Part shown: positions 34,286-44,422 of the stretch, piece by piece
Numbering within the stretch: the stretch's first letter is position 1
Layout: every line of letters starts with the position of its first letter
Assembly (NCBI GenBank): GCA_950097015.1
Contig: CATNEN010000025.1
Span: 6,128,001 to 6,192,000, forward strand
From: Macrostomum hystrix
Lineage: Eukaryota > Platyhelminthes > Macrostomidae
DNA length: 64,000 bases
Reading direction: 5' to 3'
Translations under genes and position numbers: made by a program
The notes under the pieces: model-generated
The model's input: the letters and a program-made list of their open reading frames with translations, nothing else
The model's database searches: none
What the model was told of the DNA's origin: nothing

Positions 34286-35355
34286 ATGGAACTGTATTCT
34301 TTAGTGAGCAGTCTTAGGAAGCCGGAATCATTGCGCAGTCAGAAATCGACGAAAATTCTGTCTAGCCGCGAAATTGGTTTCCAAGAAACCACTCGCCTAT
34401 CCGGTTTCCAAGAAACCACTCGCCCATCCGGTTTCCAAGAAACCACTCGCCCATCCGGTTTCCAAGAAACCACTCGCTCATCCGGTTTCCAAGAAACCAC
34501 TCGCTCATCCGGTTTCCAAGAAACCACTCGCTCATCCGGTTTCCAAGAAACCAATCGCTCATCCGGTGTCCAAGAAACCACTCGCTTATCCGGTTTTCCC
34601 AATGGCGACACTTCGGGGCTCGACGAAGCCAGTTTTTCAAAATCGAGGAACAGTATCCATCGATTGGCACCATTTCAAACTGGTGCTTTCCAAGAAAGCA
34701 GCAGAACTTTGGTCCGGATTCAGAGCATTGGTTCTCAGGATGCTCGAGCCGCAAGACGCCGCGTTGTGTTCGCTGGCACTGGCGCTCCCCGGGCGACGGC
34801 TGCAGTCGCCGCAACTTCAGCTTCGTCTGGACGCTTGGCAGAACTACGACCACGTCTGCTGGCGTCCAGCTACCTTCCCGAGTTCTACTCGAGGCGACCG
34901 CGAAGGCTGCCAGCGAAGAGAGGCGCCAATAGGCGACAAGGAGCTCATTGTAAGTAACGGCTGTGGATAGATCCCATATCCCAGATCCCATGTCCCAGAT
35001 CCCATGTCCCAGATCCCATGTCCCAGATCCCATGTCCCAGATCCCATGTCCCAGATCCCATGTCCCAGATCCCATGTCCCAGATCCCATGTCCCAGATCC
35101 CATGTCCCAGATCCCATGTCCCAGATCCCATGTCCCAGATCCCATGTCCCAGATCCCATGTCCCAGATCCCATGTCCCAGATCCCATGTCCCAGATCCCA
35201 TGTAAGAATCTAACCATTCTTTTGCAGACATCAGCCAGCACGAGAAGAAATTTCCAAGGGGAGCTTCATACAGCAGCAAGTCGATATCCTCAGCGGTGGC
35301 TGCAGGCGGTGGCAGTCGAGTTCATTCGCTGAGGGGCCGTCCAGCATCAATTTGA
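34286..35355 (+). CDS. Two-exon gene model, unknown protein, frame ambiguous
   Basis: A strong donor ATT|GTAAGT (exon end 34949) and acceptor TTCTTTTGCAG (ending 35227) flank a 278-bp intron made of a 14-bp satellite. Two frames stay open across the junction. Frame A: ATG 34286, phase 1, stop 35355, 263 aa. It has eight 9-residue GFQETTRPS-type repeats, then HRLAPFQTGAFQ, RRRVVFAG and YLPEFYSRRPRRLPAKRG. Frame B: ATG 34602, phase 0, stop 35332, 150 aa. It is more globular in composition (AELWSGFRALVLRML, LDAWQNYDHVCW). Frame A resembles the 40.5-kb gene in the words ASxxLPxFYSRR. Neither product is recognised. Confidence 0.45.
34375..34600. repeat. 27-bp coding-frame minisatellite
   Basis: Eight units of CGGTTTCCAAGAAACCACTC plus GCCCATC. 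The 27-bp period keeps every frame open. The word TTTCCAAGAAA recurs in single-copy sequence at about 34687, which suggests the repeat grew from local sequence. Confidence 0.93.
34975..35205. repeat. 14-bp minisatellite in intron
   Basis: About 16 perfect copies of ATCCCATGTCCCAG fill most of the 278-bp intron of the 34.3-kb gene model. Confidence 0.95.
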
Positions 35356-36330
35356 ATTTTTGCTTCTCTGCTCTTTGTCATGTAAATGATACTTTAATTA
35401 TTAATTTCTTACCTTGTAATACTTATGTTTAAATATATTCGTAAGTAGTGCAACAGACTGCGTGTAATTTGCTCGCAAATTAGCAAGTCAATCTAAAATA
35501 TCTAAACAATTTTGTTAATTTTTTAAAACGTAAAGAAAAATATTATTTTGGCGAAGTCCGTTGTCAAAAAACAAGCATTGAAATTTGGAATTTATTATTT
35601 GTTTCCGTTCTACACTTTGGCATAAAAGATTTTGCATGACAAATTCAAATCGTTTGTTTTTGCCCATCCGGGCACTTAACAGATTTTTGCATTACTTTTT
35701 AATTTTACTGGCTCATTGCAAGCTTTCATGGCTACTTGCAGTAGCCAACTAAGAATTACTTCCTGAAACTAAAGATCGTAAAGGATATTTCCCGATTTGG
35801 TCCCAATTACTTCAGGACCAATAGTACCAGTTGCTCCATTACTTCAGGACCAATAGTATCAGTTGCTTCATTACTTCAGGACCAATAGTACCAGTTGCTC
35901 CATTACTTCAGGACCAATAGTACCAGTTGCTCCATTACTTCAGGACCAATAGTCCCAGTTGCTTCATGACTTCAAAGCAACTAATCCCAGCTCTCATTAT
36001 CCCAGACATTGGCAATAAAATTTCTTCTTTGAGTGGAGTTACTGTACTCTGGTCAGACAAATCACTGCAAATGTGAAAGGCTATGGTTGTGTCCGTTGAT
36101 TTCCGGTCATACCCTTGCCTTCTGTTTCAAATGACATGTAGTGGGCAAATTCTGCGAAACCCGAGACCAATCTGCCTGCTTTGATTTTTAATTAGTGCTA
36201 GTGTTGGCACATTGGTCAATTGTGACTGCTTCTTATCTGGAGCTGTGCTGTGTGTGAGTGAGGCCAAGTTGTTTGGGTTCTTGACTGCTTGTGATCAGGT
36301 TACGAGCTAAATTACATGCGTTATACCTAT
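35356..36330. other. Spacer with a short array
   Basis: AT-rich, no gene. At 35800-35960 about five 32-bp units contain CATTACTTCAGGACCAATAG. Confidence 0.5.
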
Positions 36331-36399
36331 AATGCATGAGAAATCTTCCAGACCAATCGGCAAATCAGATATCAGAAAAAAAATCGGGAATCGAGAAAT

Positions 36400-37010
36400 C
36401 TCCTATCTTCCCGATGGGAGAGAAATTTGGGAAACAGGGGAGAAATCGGGAAGATGGGAGAGAAATCGGGAAGATGGGGGGAGAAATCGGGGCGACGGGA
36501 AAGAAATTGAGGAGAGGGGGATAAATCGGGAAGATGGCGGATAAATCGGGAAGATGGTGGAGAAATCGGGGCGACGCGGGAGAAATCGGGAAGATAGAGG
36601 AGAAATCGGTAAGATGGGGGGAGAAATCGGGAAGATGGGGGGAGAAATCGGGGCGACCGGAAAGAAATTGAGGAGAAGGGGATAAATCGGGAAGATGGTG
36701 GAGAAATCGGGGCGACGCGGGAGAAATCGGGAAGAGGGGAAGAAATAGTGAATATGGGTAGAGAAATCGGGAAGATGGGGGAGAAATCGGGGCGACGGGA
36801 AAGAAATTGAGGAGAGGGGGAGAAATAGGGAAGATGGGGATAAATCGGGAAGATGGGGGATTAATCGGGAAGATGGTGGAGAAATCGGGAAGAGGGGAAG
36901 AAATAGTGAAGATGGGTGGAGAAATCGGGCGACGGGGGAGAAATTGGGAGAGGGGGAGAAATCGGGAAGATGGGGGAGAACTGGGGCGACAGGGAAGAAT
37001 CGGGGCAGAA
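36400..37010. repeat. Purine-rich minisatellite
   Basis: Units of about 18-24 bp around GAGAAATCGGGAAGATGGGG and GAAATCGGGGCGACGGGAAA. Longer blocks are duplicated (compare 36480-36600 with 36640-36740). Confidence 0.88.
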
Positions 37011-37244
37011 ATTGGTCCTAGGAGATGGGAACACAGATGGAATTTGAAAGAGAGTGACATGGAGGTTAAAAGGGGGTTGCATGACTTGAGCTTGTTGAAA
37101 TGCATAGTATAGTGAAGTGACAGATCGAATTGAATGACTGTTTAGAAGCAGATAGAAGCCAGATAGAAGCGATAGCGTGGGAGAATGCAAGCAAAACAAG
37201 CTTGTGAAGAAACAGCAGAGAAAAAAAACATGCAAAGTGAAAGA

Positions 37245-37388
37245 CGAGAAAGAATATTAATTTATGAAGGCAGCGAATAGAACTTCATTTATAAATGCAA
37301 CACTGCAACCAATGAGAGAGAAAGAATATTAATTTATGAAGGCAGCGAATAGAACTTCATTTATAAATGCAACACTGCAACCAATGAG
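37245..37388. repeat. 72-bp direct duplication
   Basis: Two identical or nearly identical 72-bp copies starting AGAATATTAATTTATGAAGG. They look like an early-stage tandem duplication. Confidence 0.9.
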
Positions 37389-37399
37389 AGAGAAAGAAA

Positions 37400-38035
37400 T
37401 GGATAGGTGTTCTCAAATTTCTTTTATTCCGAACTTGCTAATGGAATTCATCATTCCTATTATTCGATTTGGGATTATGAAAGGCGGGCAGGCAGGTGTT
37501 CAGCGAGGTAGGCTGTCTCATGCAGTCACAAAAATCAGCATCTCATTATATAGACATCCCGCATTAACCAGCTGCTTCAACTGCTGCTGACGCTAATAAG
37601 ATTGATATCGGATTACTGAGATGAGATCCGTCATCGTTAAAATCTGGATCATCTTCTGGAGACTGCAGGAGCCCGCATCTGCTGTCTGCAGCCGCAATGC
37701 TGAATATATGTGCATTAAAGTGAGCGGTTATCGGAACCTGCGGGCTGCAAGCTCTGTGCCACGTCCTGGCCCTGCATGATTCTATATTTTAGTTAGCCCC
37801 TATCAATGCCTCGCCCGTATGTACGAGCTATAATGCGTATAGTTATCAACTAATGGCTGTGGCGAATGCTTTATTGGCTGGCGATTGGGCGTTGCGCAAC
37901 CTTATACAATCCTTATATGCATATGGCAATACGAGCTGCCATTTCACATCTTTATGATTTTAATCTAATCTCTACTCATCTCAAAATAACCTCTCTTCTC
38001 ATTTAACCATCCTGAAATTTTGCCTCTCCTCTCGC
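37400..38035. other. Spacer, no gene recognised
   Basis: No supported coding or repeat features. Confidence 0.35.
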
Positions 38036-38039
38036 TCCC

Positions 38040-38400
38040 CATCCTCTCCCTTGCTCTCTCTACACCCTCTCCCCCTCTTTTCTCTCTCTCTCCATCCTCT
38101 CCCTCTACTCTCTCTACATCCTCTCCCTCTACTCTCTCTCTCCCTCTACTCTCTCTCCATCCTCTCCCTCTACTCTCTCTCCATCCTCTCCCTCTTCTCT
38201 CTCCATCCTCTCCCTCTACTCTCTCTCCATCCTCTCCCTCTACTCTCTCTCCATCCTCTCCCTCTACTCTCTCTCCATCCTCTCCCTCTTCTCTCTCTCC
38301 ATCCTCTCCCTCTTCTCTCTCTACACCCTCTCCCCCTCCTCTCTTTCCATCTTCTCCCCTTCCTCTCTCTCCATCCTCTCCCTTCTACTCTCCCTAGTTC
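38040..38400. repeat. About 21-bp pyrimidine minisatellite
   Basis: About 16 units of CTCTCTCCATCCTCTCCCTC and variants. Confidence 0.9.
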
Positions 38401-39070
38401 TCCCCTCCTCTTCGTCTTTCTCATTTTCCTGTCTTGCTCTCCATAGCATTTTGGCAGCTGTCGGGGATAGATCGTAGGAGGCGCCTGTCTCTATTTCATG
38501 TTCCAACACAGCTGTCATACATATAACCCATTAGCTGATCAGTCCTCACTTTATAACGTGGATTTTATTTATGCTAATATTTAGATAGTGAACAGTCAGA
38601 GGCCAGTTGAGGGACTATAGGCAACAGTTTCCATAGTAATCACTTCCTTTTGTATGCTCGATTGTTCGTTAAAGACTAGACTTAATTGGATGCCTGAAAA
38701 TTGTCTTAGTAACTAATAAAGGCTAGTTGTTTTCCGCGCCTACTAATAGTTGCTAAGCCGGGGTTGTAAATCCTGCTGGCGGGGGCCCCACTCCACTAAG
38801 CCCAACCCACCCCAACCACCTAGCCAACCAACCAACCCACAAACTTATCACTATGGGGACAGAGAAACACCGCTTTTAATGACTCACTCACCCATTTATG
38901 CGACTGATCAAAAGTTCTATTACTAATGTTTTTCGTATAATAAAATTATTTTCTAAATCACAAATATCAACCTTATCTTCCTTCCGTTCCACTTTTAATT
39001 ATAGATTTAAGGCAGTGTTTGCCATGAATCCAAAAGCTGACTAAATTTGTTACATGGCTAGAGCCGAAGA
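38401..39070. other. Spacer, no gene recognised
   Basis: No supported features. A short CCAACC-rich stretch lies at 38800-38840. Confidence 0.35.
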
Positions 39071-39099
39071 TTGGCTTGCAGGAGAGGAGAGGTAGACAT

Positions 39100-39825
39100 G
39101 TAGGGAGACGAGAAGTAGACACGGGAAGAGAAGTAGATAGGCGACGGGTGGTTGATAGGCGAGGAGAGGTAGACAGAAAAGGAGAGGTAGACAGAAAAGG
39201 AGAGGTAGACAGAAGAGGAGAGGTAGACAGAAGAGGAGAGGTAGACAGAAGAGGAGAGGTAGACAGAAGAGGAGAGGTAGACAGAAGAGGAGAGGTAGAC
39301 AGAAGAGGAGAGGTAGACAGAAGAGGAGAGGTAGACAGAAGAGGAGAGGTAGACAGAAGAGGAGAGGTAGACAGAAGAGGAGAGGTAGACAGAAGAGGAG
39401 AGGTAGACAGAAGAGGAGATGTAGACAGAAGAGGAGAGGTAGACAGAAGAGGAGAGGTAGACAGAAGAGGAGAGGTAGACAGAAGAGGAGAGGTAGACAG
39501 AAGAGGAGATGTAGACAGAAGAGGAGAGGTAGACAGAAGAGGAGAGGTAGACAGAAGAGGAGAGGTAGACAGAAGAGGAGAGGTAGACAGAAAAGGAGAG
39601 GTAGACAGAAGAGGAGAGGTAGACAGAAGAGGAGAGGTAGACAGAAGAGGAGAGGTAGACAGAAAAGGAGAGGTAGACAGAAGAGGAGAGGTAGACAGAA
39701 GAGGAGAGGTAGACAGAAGAGGAGAGGTAGACAGAAGAGGAGAGGTAGACAGAAAAGGAGAGGTAGACAGAAAAGGAGAGGTAGACAGAAGAGGAGAGGT
39801 AGACAGAAGGAGAGGTAAGAGTAAG
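39100..39825. repeat. 18-bp minisatellite, about 39 copies
   Basis: Unit GAGGAGAGGTAGACAGAA, with AAAGGA and GAGATG variants. It yields an RRGEVD-repeat open frame that is not called as a gene. Confidence 0.96.
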
Positions 39826-39829
39826 ATAG

Positions 39830-40477
39830 AACAGAAGTGTAGCCCCTCGGATGTCGGTGCGATACTAATATTTATTCGGTGTGCAAAACTGAAATTCTGT
39901 ACATAAATTTTAATTATAGCCTACACAGTGATAATAGTTTCAGACAATAAAGTAGTCAAAACGGGCACCAAATTATAACGTTCAAATCTGACTTCAACAC
40001 ACTAGCGGGCTTCAATTTTCAGCCAACCGCGCAACCACCCCACCACCCCAATCTGTTCGTCCTTGCAAACCCTAGACTATAAACGCGGGCCGGCCGGCCG
40101 GCATGTCATAAAATTGTGGGGGTGCTGCGCTTAGTCATGCTCATGCCCTGGCAGGCCTGGGGGACCTTCATGCGTGTTTTTCACGCTAGCACCCAAGTTC
40201 AGCAGGGTGAAGAGGGGTAAAGAACGGAGGATGGGGTGGGGCTGAATCAGCCAATAGAAAGCGATCTGACCAAACCCCCTCGAGTGCCCACATATTTTGT
40301 GGCCCAGCCAACCCCACCCCCAGGGCTATATCACGTGAGGCTTTGCCGGCTGCTCCATATTTTCCAGTTATTTCTCTCAGCAGCCCAGCCGAGCTTTGTC
40401 TTTAGAAGAAACGCCCCGCCGGCTATTATTTTTTTCCATATTGCTCCGGACTTTAAAAAAGCAAGTTTTGTTCAGCA
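39830..40477. other. Upstream region of the 40.5-kb gene
   Basis: GC-rich from about 40070, with CCGGCCGGCCGGC (40090) and an E-box CACGTG (40333). It is a plausible promoter area. An open frame at 40236-40634 overlaps the gene start in another frame and is not called. Confidence 0.4.
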
Positions 40478-41087
40478 ATGCCATTCAGTGCTAGCGCAGC
40501 TCCCAACGGCAGCCGCAGTGGAAGCGGAGGTGCAGTTCGGGGAATTCGCTTCGTCAATAGCAACACTGGCAGCGGAAAAGTTGGATCATTGCAACAGCAA
40601 CATCAGACAGAGAAGCAGCATCAGCAACAGTTGACATTCAATAGCGACATTCTGAGCTCCCGCCTCGACCGTCTGGGCCTGACCGTAGAAGACGCAGCTG
40701 CCATTGCCAAGGCCTACCGGCTGACAGCCGTGCCAGCATCGCGACTGCCCAGCTTCTATAGCAGGCGTCACTGCAGCTGCAAGTCTGCAAAATGCACCGA
40801 AGATGACAGCAGCAGCAGCAGCAGCAAGGCCGGCCTCAGTTCCGTTGGCGCTGGAGTCGTCAAGAGGCGTCCCTTGGTGCAGGCCAGAATTTGTGGTGAG
40901 TTGCTTGAACTTTTATCTGCTATGTTTTCTGTTAGTTTATTATCTATATAAATTTTTTGAAGGTGCTTCATTTTCCCCATCATTCTCTTTTTTTCCAGAC
41001 ATGTTCCCAAGCAAGAAGCGAATCAGACTGCAAGCCTTACCTCAGCAGCAGTTCGCTTCTTTGGCCAAGAAGAAGTCAACTAACTAG
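40478..41087 (+). CDS. Two-exon unknown basic protein, 168 aa
   Basis: ATG 40478 lies two bases after an acceptor-like GTTTTGTTCAG. Exon 1 is 40478-40895, with donor TGTG|GTGAGT. Exon 2 is 40999-41087, after acceptor TTTTTTTCCAG, with stop TAG. The phase joins cleanly (Cys-Asp-Met-Phe). The protein has a Ser/Gly N terminus (SGSGGAVRGIRF), a Gln/His tract, a likely helix SRLDRLGLTVEDAAAIAKAY, then VPASRLPSFYSRRHCSCKSA, a Ser run, KRRPLVQARI and a Lys-rich tail FPSKKRIRLQALPQQQFASL. The basic clusters could be nuclear localisation signals. No family recognised. GC content and splice sites argue that it is real. It shares ASxLPxFYSRR wording with frame A of the 34.3-kb model. Confidence 0.62.
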
Positions 41088-42040
41088 GATTTTTAGGCCT
41101 GGTTCGAAGTGAAAAATAAGGCAAGGTGTGACTGTTCCGCATGACTCATCGGCCCACTCCAAAGTCTGTTTCTTCCGCTGGGTCTTCATCCCCGCCAGCA
41201 ACCCCACTCCTTTGTTTGGTCGCCCCGAGGGGCCGCCCAAGCGCATGCAGCGGTTGAGGCTTTGAGGGTGACGTCATCGCGCACGTGTCCCAGGCCCCAT
41301 CTTGTGCCATAAACAAAGTGGAAAAGTCTTAGACTTAAAGGGTTCGGGGGAAATGGGAATACGAGTCATCGCGTGTTTGCCATGAGTAAAGGTGGCCTCG
41401 TTATATTCTATGCCAGCTATAGCATTGCTTGAATGATTAATTGGTGAGGGTGTGAATTTCATTATTCTAGTTTTCTTTAAGTCTTCTGTTTATAAATTGT
41501 CAGGCTTTTTCTCTGTTCATCTGTGATTGATTGTTTTGTCTGATTGTTTCAATAATCCTACTGTACAATAGGTTATTGTAATATTTGTATTATCCGTCAC
41601 AAAATTGCTACTGTTAATTTGCCATTAGTTCTCGATATAAACAGCATTGCATTGTGTGTAGAATATCAAATATATGGAAAGCATTGTTTCCTAATTCATA
41701 AACTGTACATTGTATTTTTATTGCTATAGTACTTTATATTTGTGAATTGTGTTTTGAAATTTATTGCAATTTTTTTTCTTTTTCAAAAGGAGGACAGATG
41801 AACTTCTAACGGACCCTGCACAATATAGCAGAAAAACTGTTGTTGCTTTTAGATCTGGACTTGTAGCATGTGTAAACACAGTCTTACAAATGCAGTCTGA
41901 ACTTAATTTGAATACCATTTACCAATTTAGTGTCTGTGAGTCATGTGGCCTGGCCTGTAACCAGTAAGGAATTTTGCAATTCAAATCATAGGCTATAGTG
42001 TTGTGACATTATAATGTTATCATGATTAGGGTCAAAATGA
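41088..42040. other. Spacer with GC-rich start
   Basis: 41090-41300 is GC-rich with clustered promoter-type words (separate entry); the rest is AT-rich. A plus-strand open frame at 41764-41967 has no recognisable family. Confidence 0.4.
41238..41287. promoter_or_regulatory. Cluster of CRE, E-box and NRF1-like words
   Basis: A GCGCATGC core (41241-41248) is followed by TGACGTCA, a full CRE palindrome (41269-41276), and CACGTG, an E-box (41282-41287). Such clustering within 50 bases is promoter-like, but the gene it would serve is not evident. Confidence 0.35.
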
Positions 42041-42044
42041 TATT

Positions 42045-43965
42045 ATCTTCTCCGAAATCCCTATTCTAGAATTCCCGACTCTCTCCGAATTCCTGACTCT
42101 CTCCGAATTCCTGACTCTCCGAATTCCTGACTCTCTCCGAATTCCTGACTCTCCGAAATCCTGACTCTCTCCGAATTCCTGACTCTCTCCGAAATCCTGA
42201 CTCTCTCCGAATTCCTGACTCTCTCCGAAATCCTGACTCTCTCCGAATTCCTGACTCTCTCCGAATTCCTGACTCTCTCCGAATTCCTGACTCTCTCCGA
42301 ATTCCTGACTCTCTCCGAATTCCTGACTCTCTCCGAATTCCTGACTCTCTCCGAATTCCTGACTCTCCGAATTCCTGACTCTCTCCGAATTCCTGACTCT
42401 CTCCGAATTCCTGACTCTCTCCGAATTCCTGACTCTCTCCGAATTCCTGACTCTCCAAATTCCTGATTCTCCAAATTCCTGACTGTCTCCGAATTCCTGA
42501 CTCTCCGAAATACTGATTCTCTCCGAGTTCCTGAATCTGCGAATTCCTGACTCTCTCCGAACTCCTGCCTCTCTGAATTCCTGACTCTCTCCGAATTCCT
42601 GACTCTCTCCGAATTCCTGACTCTCTCCGAATTCCTGACTCTCCAAATTCCTGATTCTCCAAATTCCTGACTGTCTCCGAATTCCTGACTCTCCGAAATA
42701 CTGATTCTCTCCGAGTTCCTGAATCTGCGAATTCCTGACTCTCTCCGAACTCCTGCCTCTCTGAATTCCTGACTCTCTCCGAATTCCTGACTCTCTCCGA
42801 ATTCCTGCCTCTCTCTCTCTCCGAATTTCTGACTCTCTCCGAATTTCTAACTCTCCGAAGTCCTGACTCTCTCCGAATTCCTGACTCTCTCCGAATTCCT
42901 GACTCTCTCCGAATTCCTGACTCTCTCTCAGAATTTCTGACTCTCCGAAGTCCTGACTCTCTCCGAAGTCCTGACTCTCTCCGAATTCCTGACTCTCTCC
43001 GAATTCCTGACTCTCTCCGAATTCCTAACTCTCTCCAAATTCCTGACTCTCTCCAAATTCCTGATTCTCCAAATTCCTGACTCTCCGAATTCCTGATTCT
43101 CTCTCCGAATTCCTAACTCTCTCCGAATTCCTAACTCTCTCCAAATTCCTGATTCTCCAAATTCCTGACTGTCTCCGAATTCCTGACTCTCCGAAATACT
43201 GATTCTCTCCGAGTTCCTGAATCTGCGAATTCCTGACTCTCTCCGAACTCCTGCCTCTCTGAATTCCTGACTCTCTCCGAATTCCTGCCTCTCCGAATTC
43301 CTGACTCTCTCCGACTTCCTGACTCTCTCCGAATTCCAGACTCTCTCCGAATTTCTGACTCTCTCCGAATTCCTTACTCTCTCCGAAATCCTGATTTTCC
43401 GAATTCCTGACTCTCCGAATTCCTGATTCTCTCTCCGAATTCCTAACTCTCTCCGAATTCCTAACTCCCTCCGAATTTCTGACTCTCTCCGAATTCCTGA
43501 CTCTCTCCGAATTCCTGCCTCTCTCTCTCCGAATTCCTGACTCTCTCCGAATTCCTGACTCTCTCCGAATTCCTGCCTCTCTCTCTCTCCGAATTTCTGA
43601 CTCTCTCCAATTTCTGACTCTCTCCGAATTTCTAACTCTCCGAAGTCCTGACTCTCTCCGAATTCCTGACTCTCTCCGAATTCCTGACTCTCTCCGAATT
43701 CCTGACTCTCTCTCAGAATTTCTGACTCTCCGAAGTCCTGACTCTCTCCGAAGTCCTGACTCTCTGAGTTCCTGACTCTCTCCGAATTCCTGACTCTCTC
43801 CGAATTTCTGACTCTCTCCGAATTCCTTACTCTCTCCGAAATCCTGATTTTCCGAATTCCTGACTCTCCGAATTCCTGACTCTCTCCGAATTCCTGACTC
43901 TCTCCGAATTCCTGACTCTGCGAATTCCTGACTCTCAGGATTTCTGACTCTCTCCCAATTCCGTG
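42045..43965. repeat. 18/14-bp minisatellite with higher-order cassette
   Basis: Units CTCTCTCCGAATTCCTGA and a shorter CTCCGAATTCCTGA. A cassette with landmarks CCGAAATACTGATTCTCTCC, GAGTTCCTGAATCTGCGAAT and CCGAACTCCTGCCTCTCTGA occurs three times (about 42453-42590, 42640-42780, 43145-43280). Other blocks (about 42800-42960 and 43560-43760) are also duplicated. It gives ESQEFG open frames in all minus frames, which are not genes. Confidence 0.96.
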
Positions 43966-44422
43966 TTTCCATTCTGAGTTTTATTATTTGGAATTAAAAT
44001 AACAGTTTAAGGTTTGTTTTTTGAAAGGCAGGTTATGTCGCAACTGATTTGAAGAAAAAAGTGAGTAATACATTGGTAGAAAAATCAGAAATAAGTCGCT
44101 ACTTAAAGTACAGCATCTGTTGTGTATTTTATTTTAAGTTATCAATATATTTTTGGCTTACATTTTTACGGTTATATTGTGAGTAATTCAGTTCAAAAAC
44201 CTTCTTATCACCGATCCAAGCAGTTAGACTGGATAGAGACATTGAGCTCGCTCGACAGTAGTTTAAATAGACTGTAAGGACGCTTGAAAATGAAAAAAAC
44301 AATTGGCTTTCTAAATAAATTACCTGAAGCTAAATTTTGAACACGAATCTCTCATCACACTACTGTTAGTAGATAAAAAACGTAAGTGCAATAATTTGTA
44401 ACGATTGAAAAAGACAGTCAAT
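43966..44422. other. Spacer downstream of CFAP119
   Basis: AT-rich, probably the 3' UTR of CFAP119 plus spacer. No other gene seen. Confidence 0.4.

Noticed and set aside
39076-39906. 276-codon RRGEVD-repeat protein
   Set aside because: It is a read-through of the 18-bp minisatellite; the non-repeat tail has no recognisable feature.
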